A stretch of 64,000 nucleotides of DNA from positions 124,001-188,000 of the forward strand of contig BQJK01000002.1 of NCBI GenBank assembly GCA_021604665.1, in the 5' to 3' direction. Shown piece after piece: positions 28,588-38,183 of the stretch (the first letter of the stretch is position 1; each line of letters starts with the position of its first letter). Source of the DNA: Rhodomicrobium sp. GTDB lineage: Bacteria; Pseudomonadota; Alphaproteobacteria; Rhizobiales; HXMU1428-3. Under the pieces are notes generated by a model that saw only the letters and a list, made by a program, of their open reading frames with translations, was not told where the DNA came from and made no database searches. The position numbers were made by a program, and so were the translations under genes.

Positions 28588-29403
28588 TCAGTTATACTGC
28601 ACCGGGCTTGGAAAAACGCTTGTTGTCCGCCCGGATAGATAATAGGCCAGCAAACCGAGCCATTCTTTAGCAGCTATGTCTGTTACTGTAACCCCATCTA
28701 ACGCATAATAAAACGGTTGAAATCGCGATCTTTCGCCGCCAGTGGTGAAATCTACCGGATAGGCGATCACAGGCCAGTTTACGGCCCTGAAACAACCAAT
28801 TGCGCGCGGCATATGATAGGCTGATGTGACCAGTACCCAGGTTTCACCCGGGGTGGGTTGTGCGATTTCTTTTGCCATCATAGCATTTTGCCAGGTGTTT
28901 TTAGAGCTTGTTTCAAGCTCTATACGCTCTGGTTTGACGCCCATATCAGTCATCAATTGCTTCACCACCTCAGAATCAGCGGTTGGTTTTGATACGATGG
29001 TGTTTGGCCCCCCGGCCAAAACAATGCGGGCTTGAGGGTGTTTTTTGGCTAGTTTCACCGCTTCTATAATCCGCTCTGCACCACTAACAAGTGATGGCAC
29101 GCCGCGTTGATCGGTAATGGTCATATGCACTGTGCCGCCAAGCACTATGATGCCATCAACCTTTTTGCCGGCCTCAATTTCCAAGCTTTGGACGGGGAAG
29201 CGGTCCTCAAGGGGGATCATCAGCTGGCGACCAAGGGGGCTGAAGGCAATCAGCAACACTGCGACCGCCCCCAATGTGATGAGCTTGCGGCCGAATTTCC
29301 GGCGCCTTGTTTTCAGGAATAATAGACCGATTAATATGATAAATATCGCCGCCGCTGACGGCTGCAGAAAAAACCAGACGAATTTGGATAGGTAGAAGAA
29401 CAA
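28588..29403 (-). CDS. YdcF/ElyC-like DUF218 membrane protein
   Basis: 271-residue inner-membrane protein with two N-terminal membrane helices (about 5-25 and 35-55) and a DUF218 domain: DGIIVLGGTVHMT, ARIVLAGGPNTI, SSKNTWQNAMMAKEI and WVLVTSAYHMPRAIGCFRA. ElyC of E. coli, in this family, supports envelope integrity and lipid-carrier metabolism; the function here is inferred. It is separated from panD by about 115 bases on the same strand, and the rpoD terminator lies upstream. Confidence 0.85.
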   Translation of the reverse strand: MFFYLSKFVWFFLQPSAAAIFIILIGLLFLKTRRRKFGRKLITLGAVAVLLIAFSPLGRQLMIPLEDRFPVQSLEIEAGKKVDGIIVLGGTVHMTITDQRGVPSLVSGAERIIEAVKLAKKHPQARIVLAGGPNTIVSKPTADSEVVKQLMTDMGVKPERIELETSSKNTWQNAMMAKEIAQPTPGETWVLVTSAYHMPRAIGCFRAVNWPVIAYPVDFTTGGERSRFQPFYYALDGVTVTDIAAKEWLGLLAYYLSGRTTSVFPSPVQYN

Positions 29404-29471
29404 CGGCGTGCTCCCTCAAGTCTCTCATGCCCCCTATACTGATGAGAGCTTATAATTGAAGTGGTAATGAA

Positions 29472-29509
29472 CAAAAAAAATGGCCGGGACATCTAATGTG
29501 CCCGGCCAT
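29472..29509 (-). terminator. intrinsic terminator after rpoD
   Basis: On the minus strand ATGGCCGGG pairs with CCCGGCCAT, extended by ACAT/ATGT with a one-base bulge, and is followed by T8. Confidence 0.9.
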
Positions 29510-29558
29510 AATATATCTAATTTTTTTAACTACTCAGATCACTTTTCCCTGATCACAA

Positions 29559-32267
29559 TCAGTTATCCAAGAAACTCCGTAATTTTCTTGAACGGCTTGG
29601 GTGTTTGAGTTTGCGCAGGGCTTTGGCCTCGATTTGGCGGATGCGCTCGCGGGTCACGGAGAATTGCTGGCCAACCTCTTCCAGTGTGTGGTCGGTGTTC
29701 ATGCCGATGCCGAAGCGCATGCGAAGGACGCGCTCTTCACGCGGGGTCAGGCTGGCGAGCACTCTTGTTGTTGTCTCGCGCAGGTTCGACTGAATGGCCG
29801 CATCGATGGGGAGCACTGCGTTTTTATCTTCAATGAAGTCACCCAGATGGCTGTCTTCCTCATCGCCGATTGGTGTCTCGAGGGAGATAGGCTCTTTCGC
29901 GATTTTGAGGACCTTGCGGACTTTTTCCAAAGGCATGGCGAGTTTTTCTGCCAGCTCTTCGGGTGTTGGTTCGCGGCCAATCTCATGCAGCATCTGGCGG
30001 GATGTGCGGACAATCTTGTTGATCGTCTCGATCATGTGAACCGGAATACGGATGGTTCTTGCCTGGTCTGCGATGGAGCGGGTAATTGCCTGGCGGATCC
30101 ACCAGGTTGCATAGGTCGAGAATTTATAGCCGCGGCGATATTCAAATTTATCAACCGCTTTCATGAGGCCGATATTGCCTTCCTGAATAAGGTCCAGGAA
30201 CTGCAGGCCACGGTTTGTGTATTTTTTGGCGATTGAGATCACCAGGCGCAGGTTCGCCTCTACCATTTCTTTCTTGGCGATGCGGGCTTCGCGCTCACCT
30301 TTTTGCACATGGCGAACAATGCGGCGATATTCGCCGATATCCAGGCCAGTTTCAGCAGCCAGGTTTTGTATCTCGCCGCGCACATCTTCAATAGTTGCGC
30401 GCTCAGCTTTGATGAAGTTAGCCCAGCCTTTGCGCTTTGAGCCCGCCATTGTATCAAGCCAGTTAGGGTCCATTTCGTGGCCAACATAGCTTTCATGGAA
30501 CTCCATGCGCGGCACGCCATAGCTATCGCCGAGACGCATCAAGCGGGCTTCATAGCCGATAAGCTTTTTGTTAATGGCGTAGAGCTGCTCAACCAGAGAT
30601 TCAATCCGGTTATTGTTGAGCGAGAGGCTCTTTACATCATTGACAATTTCTTCTCTTAGCTTGTCATAACGGTTTGACTGAGCTTTTGAGATATCCTCAT
30701 CATTGAGGTTCTTTTCTACTTTTGTGTCCTGCAGGCGGCGCAGTTTTTTATAATTGCCTGCAATATTCTCAAATGTTTCAAGGACTTTAGGCTTCAGCTC
30801 AGCTTCCATTGCGGCGAGTGAGAGGCTGTTTTCGAGATCGTCATCATCCTCATCATCTTCGTCTTCGCTGTCGTCTTCTGTGGCGACACCGTCTCTGGTG
30901 CCATCGGTCGTTTTGGCGTCTGTTGAGCCGTCAATTTTAACTGCGCCTTCTGCGCCCTCGGCTTTGCTGGCGCCTTCACCTTCTTGCTCTTCACCATCTT
31001 GTCCGATGATGGTCGGGTCTTTTGCTTCAGGCCCGGCATAGGTTGCCTCTAGGTCAATGATATCGCGCAGGAGGATTTTGCCTTCCATGAGCTCATCATG
31101 CCAAATAATAATCGCCTGGAAGGTTAGCGGGCTTTCACATAGGCCAGCAATCATTGCTTCGCGGCCGGCCTCGATGCGTTTGGCAATGGCGATCTCACCC
31201 TCACGCGAGAGTAGATCAACAGTGCCCATTTCGCGCAGATACATGCGCACTGGGTCATCTGTTCGGTCGCCGGTGCCTTCCTTGGTGTTGGATTTGGTAA
31301 CGGCTTTGCTTGTTTCTTCTGCCAGGGCCGGTGTTGCAGCTTCCTGTTCAGCCTCTTCAACCTCGTCTTCATCAACCACATTGATACCCATGTCAGAGAG
31401 CATGGACATGACATCTTCGATTTGTTCTGAAGAGACTTCCTCTGATGGCATGACGTCATTTAGCTCATCATAGGTGACGTAGCCGCGGGCCTTGGCGGTT
31501 TTGATCAGCTTTTTAACTGAGCTGTCGGACATGTCCAGAATTGGGCTATCGCCTGCCTTGGCATCATCTGCAGACTTTTTAGAGACTGTCGCTTTGCCGG
31601 ATGTTTTGGCTGTGGACTTTTTCTTAGCGTCTGATTTTTTGGGCGCTGATCGCTTAACAGCGGCGCTAGAAGTGGCGCTGGCCTCAACGACTTTTGTTTT
31701 TCGTGCGGCGGCTGGCTTGGCAGCGGCTTTCACTGTTGATTTAGCTGCAGGTTTTGCTGCTGGTTTTTTAGCGGTTACGCTTTTGTTGTTTGTGGCTTTT
31801 TTCACAGGGGCCTTAGCTGTTGTTTTGGCTGTTGTTGTTTTGGCTGCGGTTTTAGCAGCAGGCTTTTTAGCCGCTGGCTTTTTAGCGGCAGGTTTTGCAG
31901 TGGTCTTCGCAGTTGTTTTTGGCGCGGATTTAGGGGCTGCTTTGGTTTTTGCAGCTGGTTTGGCTGTCGTTTTGGCTGACGTTTTCACTGCGGTTTTTGA
32001 GGTGGTTTTTGAGGCGGTTCTTTTGGCAGGCTTCGCCGCTGTTTTAGCGGCCGGCTTCTTTACAGTCTTGCTGACTGCTCTGCTCGCAGGTTTTTTAGCC
32101 GTGCTGGCCTTTGCGGTGGTTCGAGATGTGGTGGATTTAGCAGTGGTCGATTTGACGGTTGCTTTTTTCGTTGCTGGCTTTTTAGCCGCTGCGGTTTTGG
32201 TCGTGGTTTTAGCCGCAGGCTTTTTGGCTGTCGTCTTGCTTGTGGTTTTAGCTGTTCTGGTCGCCAT
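29559..32267 (-). CDS. rpoD: housekeeping sigma-70 factor with histone-H1-like tail
   Basis: 902-residue primary sigma factor. Residues 250-298 are region 1.1, 338-372 region 1.2, about 668-740 region 2 ([20 protein letters not shown]), 745-820 region 3 and 835-895 region 4 ([20 protein letters not shown]). An acidic insert ([16 protein letters not shown], about 465-480) lies in the non-conserved region. Unusually, residues 1 to about 235 are almost only Lys, Ala, Thr, Ser and Pro, with seven KKPA motifs and no acidic residue before E195, like a histone H1 tail. GGAG lies 7 bases before the ATG. dnaG lies upstream on the same strand, as in the classical macromolecular-synthesis operon, but 636 bases away. 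The sigma call is certain; the role of the tail is unknown. Confidence 0.97.
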   Translation of the reverse strand: MATRTAKTTSKTTAKKPAAKTTTKTAAAKKPATKKATVKSTTAKSTTSRTTAKASTAKKPASRAVSKTVKKPAAKTAAKPAKRTASKTTSKTAVKTSAKTTAKPAAKTKAAPKSAPKTTAKTTAKPAAKKPAAKKPAAKTAAKTTTAKTTAKAPVKKATNNKSVTAKKPAAKPAAKSTVKAAAKPAAARKTKVVEASATSSAAVKRSAPKKSDAKKKSTAKTSGKATVSKKSADDAKAGDSPILDMSDSSVKKLIKTAKARGYVTYDELNDVMPSEEVSSEQIEDVMSMLSDMGINVVDEDEVEEAEQEAATPALAEETSKAVTKSNTKEGTGDRTDDPVRMYLREMGTVDLLSREGEIAIAKRIEAGREAMIAGLCESPLTFQAIIIWHDELMEGKILLRDIIDLEATYAGPEAKDPTIIGQDGEEQEGEGASKAEGAEGAVKIDGSTDAKTTDGTRDGVATEDDSEDEDDEDDDDLENSLSLAAMEAELKPKVLETFENIAGNYKKLRRLQDTKVEKNLNDEDISKAQSNRYDKLREEIVNDVKSLSLNNNRIESLVEQLYAINKKLIGYEARLMRLGDSYGVPRMEFHESYVGHEMDPNWLDTMAGSKRKGWANFIKAERATIEDVRGEIQNLAAETGLDIGEYRRIVRHVQKGEREARIAKKEMVEANLRLVISIAKKYTNRGLQFLDLIQEGNIGLMKAVDKFEYRRGYKFSTYATWWIRQAITRSIADQARTIRIPVHMIETINKIVRTSRQMLHEIGREPTPEELAEKLAMPLEKVRKVLKIAKEPISLETPIGDEEDSHLGDFIEDKNAVLPIDAAIQSNLRETTTRVLASLTPREERVLRMRFGIGMNTDHTLEEVGQQFSVTRERIRQIEAKALRKLKHPSRSRKLRSFLDN

Positions 32268-32903
32268 TTATGTGCTCCGAAACACAATTAATGCCGCAAA
32301 TGCAGGTCTGCGGCGGTTTAACTATCAAATATGCATCTGAGTGTAATGATGCAACTGCCCAAATTGTTTAAACCGGCCGAACCGGTCTTAAATCATTTTT
32401 TGCGTGAATACCCCAAATTCATGCTTTTCATCTTTACTCTTTATCCGTTAGATACAGATAAAGAGGCTTATTTTTTGCGCCTCACTTACATAACTCATAT
32501 GGTGCTTTTAGCGGTCAATTTCAAGCTTTTGGCTTGTAAAAAAACCGGTCTTTAAAACTCTTATGGGGGCCATATTTTTATGGCCAACCCGGCTAATCGT
32601 TCTTTTTAAAGACCTAGAGTGAATAAAGCCCAGATAGAAACGGCGCCCTTAATCGCTAAAAAGCTGGAAACATTAACAATGCCGGCATGCCAACAGAGTT
32701 GACATGAAAGTTTCGCACTTATTGATTTGCAAGGCTAATTCCCACTTTTTTTGCCAGAATATCGCTGATTCTTATATGAAGGTTTAACAAAAACAGGTTG
32801 AATGGCTGTTCTTTGAACCCAAACAGTGATTTACCAGCACTTAATTCCTTAAATGCTGAAGCAAAGATCCCGATTTTTGTCTGCTAAACCCCGCCCATTT
32901 TGG
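32268..32903. other. dnaG-rpoD spacer
   Basis: 636 bases between dnaG and rpoD on the minus strand, far more than usual. It must hold the main rpoD promoter. The rpoD leader has a small hairpin (CCGCA/TGCGG, near 32293-32314). A 74-codon plus-strand frame at 32331 has no support and is not called. No small RNA could be recognised. Confidence 0.4.
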
Positions 32904-34784
32904 TTAAATCACTTCATTTAAGCTTTGTTCCAAAGCTTCCTTTAATGATTTTAGCCGTTCAAAATTCTGCTGATTGTTATCTTGCAATAACGCGCGTTCA
33001 GCAGCTTCTAGCTCCCGTTTAAGCTCCTCAGCCTTGTGATGCAGCATCATTAATTCGTGCCATTTTTCGCGGACCGTCTGTGGGTCGGCGTTTACATCGG
33101 CACTTTTAGACCCGTTGAGGGCAAGGATGCTGCGCATCTGGGCGGCCAGAGAGGACATGTTAGACTTTTCTAAATGAGACTGAACTGTGCTTCTGTCAAG
33201 GGAATTATGCGTGAAATGCGCCTCTAGCAAGGCGTTTCGTAAGGATTCTGCTCCATCTGTTGTAAATTTAAGGCTAGCGACCTCTTCATCATGGTGTTCC
33301 AATAGCCAGGGATGGTCCATGAGCAAGGTTAGAAACTGAGCCCCATGAACAGCATTGGGGGGGCTTTGCTGGCCTCTTGTTAGCGGGCTTGCTGTGAGTG
33401 AGGAGCTAGCCGGGGCTTTGCCTTGCGCGCCAAAAAATCCTGATTTGCCGCGTCCCTTTTGGGTGTTTTGCGCTGATTTTGCCGGAAAGCTGCGTTTTTC
33501 GCTGGTTTGATTGTTGTTTTTAAAGGCCTGCCAGAGACGTGATTTAATGTCTCTTAAATAGTGGGCTCGCACTGTCTGGTCTTCAATACTATTAACCAGG
33601 GTGATGAGGGTCTGCTCAAGACTGGCGCGGCGTTCAGGGGTTGTCCATTCATCCTTTTCCAGCTCCTTTTGCCAGAGTATCTCAACCAAAGGCTTGGCAG
33701 CGCTCAGAATAACATCCATAGCAGCGCGGCCATTCTCTTTGAGAAGATCATCCGGGTCTTTGCCATCGGGCAGGAAGGCAAATTTGAGTGACTGGCCGGG
33801 TTTTAAAATAGGTAATGCTGTTTCAACGGCCCGTTTAGCGGCTTTTTGCCCAGCTACATCGCCATCAAAACATAACACCGGCTCATCTGCCATGCGCCAG
33901 AGCAGCATGATCTGTTCCTGGGTAAGGGCCGTGCCGAGGGGGGCCACCGTATTGGCCAGGCCTGCCCCCGCCATGGCGATGACATCCATATAACCTTCTG
34001 CGACATAGATGGCTTTGCTGTCATAAGAGGCCTGGCGGGCATTGGCGGCGTTATAGAGCTGGTGGCCTTTATGAAAGAGCGGTGTTTCTGGTGAATTTAG
34101 ATATTTTGCGGCCACATCTGAAGACAGCGCGCGCCCGCCGAAGGCAATAACCCTCTGTTTTAAGTCTGCTATTGGGAACATTAACCGGTCCCTAAAGCGA
34201 TCATAGGGCACGGCGATGTCTTCTCCGCCAATGACCAGGCCTGCCTTGATTAGTTCATTAACATGATAGCCTTTAGCTTCCAGATGGTTGCGGAGTGCAT
34301 CCCTTGCCGGGGGGGCATAACCCAGCGCGAATTTTGAGACTTGCTCTTTTGTGATGCCGCGCTCTTTGAGATAATCGCGGGCATGGGCAGCAGCGGGTTG
34401 CTCCAGGCAATTTTGGAAGAATTCTGCTGCCAGTTCTGAGCAATCGCGCAAGCGGTCGTTTGTTTCGCGGCGAGCGGCGGCTTCTGGTGTCGCCACAGGC
34501 ATGGGCACTCCGGCTTCAGCTGCCAGGCGCTCAACTGTTTCAGGGAAGCTTAACCCCTCCGTTTTCATGAGAAAGGTGAAGATATCGCCATGTTCACCTG
34601 TGGCGAAGCAATGATAAAAGCCTTTTTGATCATTAACGGTGAATGAGGGGGTTTTCTCCTGCTTGAAGGGGGATAACCCTACAAATTCCCGGCCCTGACG
34701 TCGTAATTTCACGCGCCGCGACACAACCTGGCTGACGCTCAGCCGGGCACGTATCTCGTCGAGAAACTCGGGCGGGAGATGCAT
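32904..34784 (-). CDS. dnaG: DNA primase
   Basis: 626-residue primase that lays RNA primers at the fork with DnaB. The N-terminal zinc-finger region reads GLSPFKQEKTPSFTVNDQKG then FYHCFATGEHGDIF. Three of four ligands of the classical C-H-C-C finger are replaced, which is the usual state in alphaproteobacteria. The TOPRIM domain shows YVAEGYMDVIAM and the metal-binding CFDGDVAGQKAA. The C-terminal helicase-binding region is poorly conserved, as usual. An AAGAGGCCTCTT palindrome covers the ribosome site just before the ATG. Confidence 0.96.
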   Translation of the reverse strand: MHLPPEFLDEIRARLSVSQVVSRRVKLRRQGREFVGLSPFKQEKTPSFTVNDQKGFYHCFATGEHGDIFTFLMKTEGLSFPETVERLAAEAGVPMPVATPEAAARRETNDRLRDCSELAAEFFQNCLEQPAAAHARDYLKERGITKEQVSKFALGYAPPARDALRNHLEAKGYHVNELIKAGLVIGGEDIAVPYDRFRDRLMFPIADLKQRVIAFGGRALSSDVAAKYLNSPETPLFHKGHQLYNAANARQASYDSKAIYVAEGYMDVIAMAGAGLANTVAPLGTALTQEQIMLLWRMADEPVLCFDGDVAGQKAAKRAVETALPILKPGQSLKFAFLPDGKDPDDLLKENGRAAMDVILSAAKPLVEILWQKELEKDEWTTPERRASLEQTLITLVNSIEDQTVRAHYLRDIKSRLWQAFKNNNQTSEKRSFPAKSAQNTQKGRGKSGFFGAQGKAPASSSLTASPLTRGQQSPPNAVHGAQFLTLLMDHPWLLEHHDEEVASLKFTTDGAESLRNALLEAHFTHNSLDRSTVQSHLEKSNMSSLAAQMRSILALNGSKSADVNADPQTVREKWHELMMLHHKAEELKRELEAAERALLQDNNQQNFERLKSLKEALEQSLNEVI

Positions 34785-35226
34785 TCAAGAGGCCTCTTCC
34801 TTTGGTGGTTTTTGTGTAAAGTGGCAGTGATTGTTCGTTTAGTTGTGAGCCTACTGTTTTTACATATGTGAGCAATGGGAAAAATAGATCATTTGGCCTC
34901 AGCTTGAAAATCTTGTGCGGAAGATGGGGAAACTGTGATCAGTTATGATTTGCAGCAAAATGATGGCTTTAAGTTTTATTGGTACTAAATAATTATATTC
35001 CGTCCCATTTTAGTGTGTAACCACGAGTTTTAGGAAAATATACCTCTGCTTTTGCACCGTTAAGTTAGAATTTTGCCCAAAGAATAGGCATGCCTTCACC
35101 CCTAATAATGGATTTCCCGCCGCAACCCGCAACCTTAAGTGGTGGTGACAGCAATTTGTTAAGTCTCATGAGTTATTCCTTATTCTTGAGTTTTAAGGTT
35201 TGGGTAGATAACGAGTAACTCAAAAG
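34785..35226. other. divergent dnaG / GGDEF-EAL promoter region
   Basis: About 440 bases without a gene. The 12-bp palindrome AAGAGGCCTCTT at 34787-34798 overlaps the dnaG ribosome site. The remainder is moderately AT-rich and holds the promoters of both divergent genes; I see no clear operator. Confidence 0.35.
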
Positions 35227-37326
35227 ATGTACAAAGCGTTTTTCAAGCAATTTGACGGTTTGACCATAGCCATTGGTGCGTCTCTGCTTGGCATTACCAT
35301 TGTTGCTATCCTTGCCATCAATCATGTATTTGTTGACCGCTTGCTGCTGAAGGATGCCCAATCCCTCACGCAAAATGCTGCTAGCCATATTCAGCGTGAG
35401 CTCTTTTCTGATCGAGACCGCGATCAGCACAACAGCCTAGTGAATGCGCTTACGGCTGAAAATAACACGCCCCGGGGCCTTAAACGTGAAATTGTTATTG
35501 GCAGTGATAAAAGCAGCCCCGCTTCTAACAGACGGCAAACCAGCATTGTTAATTTACCGCAATTCAGAGCGGAGCCGCTTTTTGATACGCCAAAGCTCAA
35601 CCGCGTTATTCAACAAACCCTGAAAGATAGAGCCCATCTAAATAAGCTCAGCAGCTATGCTATCTACCTGCCGGGGGGTAAAGTTTATCTGCCTGACCGG
35701 CTTTATGCGAACAGGACTTTGCGGAAGAAGTATAGCAATTCATTTCAGATCGTGAATTCTGTTCAGAGTGTCTTTGTGAATGGCACCAGCCTTTACGCAT
35801 ACCGGGAGAGCCTGGCTGGTAACTATACCCAGCATTACCAACCTCTTAAAAAGAACAACCGGGTTGTTGCTGTAGTTATGATGGAAGCCTTGCAGACTGA
35901 GGCTGGCGTTAAAATGGCGCGGGCTGTTTCTAATGCTGTCTCTTTAACTGCTGTGGCTGGCCTGCCGATCATATTGTTGGTTATTTACCTCACCTGGACG
36001 CGATTGCGAGATGGCGTCAGGGCACAGGAGGAAATAAACTTTCTTGAATTGCATGACCCTCTTACTGAGCTGCCGAACCGGGCTGGTTTTCACAAGATCC
36101 TCGATGAAACGATTGAGGAGGCGCTGAAGACCGGAGAAAATTTCGCAGTTCTTTCACTGGACCTTGATGGGTTTCACCAGATCAATGATGCGTTTGGACA
36201 TGATTTGGGTGATGATATATTGCGCACGGTTGTGACTAGGCTGTTCTGTTACAAACCACTGAATGGGACGATCGCGCGGCTTTCAGGTGATGAATTTGCC
36301 ATGATATTCCCTGATGTCAGCAGCGCTGAAGAAGCCTCTCAGCTCGCGAAAGTTTTCCTTGAAGAGGTTGCGGTTGCTCATCGAGGGCCGTCTGATGATA
36401 TTTTATGCACAGGTAGCATTGGTATTGAATTTGGGCCTGCTGCCGGCATGAGCGGCGGCACGATGCTGAAGAATGCGAAACTGGCACTTTATCGTGCGAA
36501 AGAGGATGGTGGCAATACATTCCGTTTCTTTGAGCCGGGAATGGACAAAGCCTTGCAGGAACGGCGCTTGTTAGAGAGCTGCCTTTCTAAAGCTATTAAG
36601 CGGGACGAATTTGAGATTTATTATCAGCCGCAAGTGGATCTGACTTCGCGGCAGATCATTGGCTATGAGGCGCTGCTTAGATGGCACCACCCTGAACATG
36701 GCATGGTTTCTCCTGCGGACTTTATTCCGATATTAGAAGAAACCAGAATGATTGTTGAGGTGGGTGAATATGTTTTGGAGCGCGCCTGCCGCGAAGCCAC
36801 ATTATGGCCGGAAGAGCTGAAAGTTGCTGTGAACCTTTCGACTGTGCAATTTGAATCACAGAATGTGGCCACTATGGTGAAACGCGTCCTTGATGCATCC
36901 GGCTTAGCGCCTGAGCGGCTTGAACTTGAGATCACTGAATCTGTTTTGATGAGCGATACCGAAGCTGCCATTCAGATGCTGCATGAAATAAAAGAGCTTG
37001 GCGTTTCTATTGCCATGGATGATTTTGGCACCGGCTATTCAAGCCTTAGCTATATTTCTGAGTTTGATTTTGATAAAATTAAGATAGACCGCTCCTTTGT
37101 CTCCTCCATTCAGACGGATGAAAGGGCGCGGGCAATTGTGACAACCATTATCGGTTTGGGTCGCACGCTTGATATTATGATTACTGCTGAAGGCATTGAA
37201 ACCAGTGATCAGCTGCTGCTAATTCAAGCTGCGGGGTGCCACTTTGGGCAGGGTTATCTGTTTGGAAAACCAATGCCGCTCTCAGATATTATCAGAGATG
37301 AAGACCAACAAAGCCAGGTCGCCTAA
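35227..37326 (+). CDS. membrane GGDEF-EAL protein (c-di-GMP turnover)
   Basis: 699 residues. A membrane helix at about 14-36 is followed by a periplasmic sensor of about 200 residues, a second helix (about 238-258), a GGDEF domain with the active-site loop RLSGDEFAMIF (SGDEF, a permitted variant), and an EAL domain. The EAL catalytic set is present: GYEALLRWHHP, ELEITESVLM, AMDDFGTGYSSLSY, KIKIDRSF and TAEGIET. The phosphodiesterase should therefore be active, while cyclase activity is possible but less sure. Its product or substrate would be seen by the PilZ-tailed chemoreceptor in this window. The sensor ligand is unknown. Confidence 0.94.
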   Translation: MYKAFFKQFDGLTIAIGASLLGITIVAILAINHVFVDRLLLKDAQSLTQNAASHIQRELFSDRDRDQHNSLVNALTAENNTPRGLKREIVIGSDKSSPASNRRQTSIVNLPQFRAEPLFDTPKLNRVIQQTLKDRAHLNKLSSYAIYLPGGKVYLPDRLYANRTLRKKYSNSFQIVNSVQSVFVNGTSLYAYRESLAGNYTQHYQPLKKNNRVVAVVMMEALQTEAGVKMARAVSNAVSLTAVAGLPIILLVIYLTWTRLRDGVRAQEEINFLELHDPLTELPNRAGFHKILDETIEEALKTGENFAVLSLDLDGFHQINDAFGHDLGDDILRTVVTRLFCYKPLNGTIARLSGDEFAMIFPDVSSAEEASQLAKVFLEEVAVAHRGPSDDILCTGSIGIEFGPAAGMSGGTMLKNAKLALYRAKEDGGNTFRFFEPGMDKALQERRLLESCLSKAIKRDEFEIYYQPQVDLTSRQIIGYEALLRWHHPEHGMVSPADFIPILEETRMIVEVGEYVLERACREATLWPEELKVAVNLSTVQFESQNVATMVKRVLDASGLAPERLELEITESVLMSDTEAAIQMLHEIKELGVSIAMDDFGTGYSSLSYISEFDFDKIKIDRSFVSSIQTDERARAIVTTIIGLGRTLDIMITAEGIETSDQLLLIQAAGCHFGQGYLFGKPMPLSDIIRDEDQQSQVA

Positions 37327-37732
37327 CCGAGGCTCATATGCCCAAATGGCTGTGCACTTCCCCCTATTTCATCAGGATTACCCATTGCCTCCCATTAATA
37401 TGTTGCGACTTAACGCCACATAAATTCGGCACCAGATAGAGAGCTATGGGATCGCGACTGAATAGGCCACACCCATCTTAATCATTGTTTTTGCTGTGTT
37501 TTTTATTGATTTTCCCGTGAACAACTGGGGAGATCTGTCACGGGCGTTAGCTTTTTGTTAAGCATTGCTCATCATGATGATGTTATAGGGCAACATTGCG
37601 TTGCTGTTCAGTCATAGTATAGTTGCCTTAAGTTATAAACATAAAACCAAGAGATTTGATAAAGGGAGTGAAACATTTGCAGTCAACGTTTTGATCGGTT
37701 GCGGTCATGCGTTTCTTTTTGAAGAGGCTCTT
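37327..37732. other. gene-free stretch
   Basis: About 400 bases after the GGDEF-EAL gene. I see no terminator, RNA gene or repeat of note until the ribosome site GAAGAGG of the next small gene. A longer frame reaching back to 37601 lacks a start signal. Confidence 0.35.
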
Positions 37733-37942
37733 ATGTTTGAACTCATTATTTCTGTTTGTTTGCTTGCAGACCCCAAGGCCTGCAAAGATGTTCACCTGAC
37801 CTATCTTGGCGATGTTCCGACGCCCCATAGCTGTATGAGAGCCGGCCAACCTGAGATGGCAAAATGGATCGGCAGTCACCCGAAATGGTCCATTCGCAAA
37901 TGGCGCTGTGGCCGGGTAGATATGGCGCGAAAAGAAATCTAA
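37733..37942 (+). CDS. small exported protein, conserved in alphaproteobacteria
   Basis: 69 residues, MFELIISVCLLADPKACKDV followed by a region with PTPHSCMRAGQPEMAKWIG and a closing HPKWSIRKWRCGR. The hydrophobic start and four cysteines suggest export and disulphides. I recall many similar short proteins in alphaproteobacteria, all of unknown function. GAAGAGG lies 5 bases before the ATG, which selects this start over upstream in-frame codons. It stands alone. Confidence 0.72.
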   Translation: MFELIISVCLLADPKACKDVHLTYLGDVPTPHSCMRAGQPEMAKWIGSHPKWSIRKWRCGRVDMARKEI

Positions 37943-38131
37943 CTCATCTAATATCAGATTAGTTGCCTGCATCTCTTTAAGAGAGCAGATGCTGAGGCCT
38001 GAAAGTTTCACGCATCGTACGCGTGGCTTAGCTTCGTGTGCCGGGCTTGTGCCCATGGTCGCCGCGCGTGCCCGATTATATTAGTGAGCCTCATTTTTGT
38101 TGGCAAATTTTTGAGTCATTCGCTGAACTCA

Positions 38132-38179
38132 GGCCTGCTGAAACTTTGGCCCGCTGAAACTTAGGCCTGCTGAAACCGA
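38132..38179. repeat. three tandem 16-bp repeats
   Basis: GGCCTGCTGAAACTTT, GGCCCGCTGAAACTTA and GGCCTGCTGAAACCGA follow each other without gaps (38132-38179), with a degenerate fourth unit just before. They end 4 bases before the stop of the SoxYZ-like gene on the opposite strand. Confidence 0.85.
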
Positions 38180-38183
38180 GGCT

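Noticed and set aside
31492..32340. 282-codon plus-strand frame opposite the start of rpoD
   Set aside because: It is the mirror of the Lys/Ala/Thr-rich tail: the biased codons of the sigma factor leave no stops on the other strand, giving a low-complexity Ala/Val/Leu/Phe chain with no family resemblance.
32904..34784. DnaG zinc finger lacking three of four ligands as a sign of an unusual primase
   Set aside because: The SPFK...HCF form with lost ligands is what I know as the normal alphaproteobacterial DnaG, so it is a lineage trait.
35227..37326. SGDEF in place of GGDEF as evidence of a dead cyclase
   Set aside because: SGDEF is an accepted active variant, so inactivity cannot be concluded.
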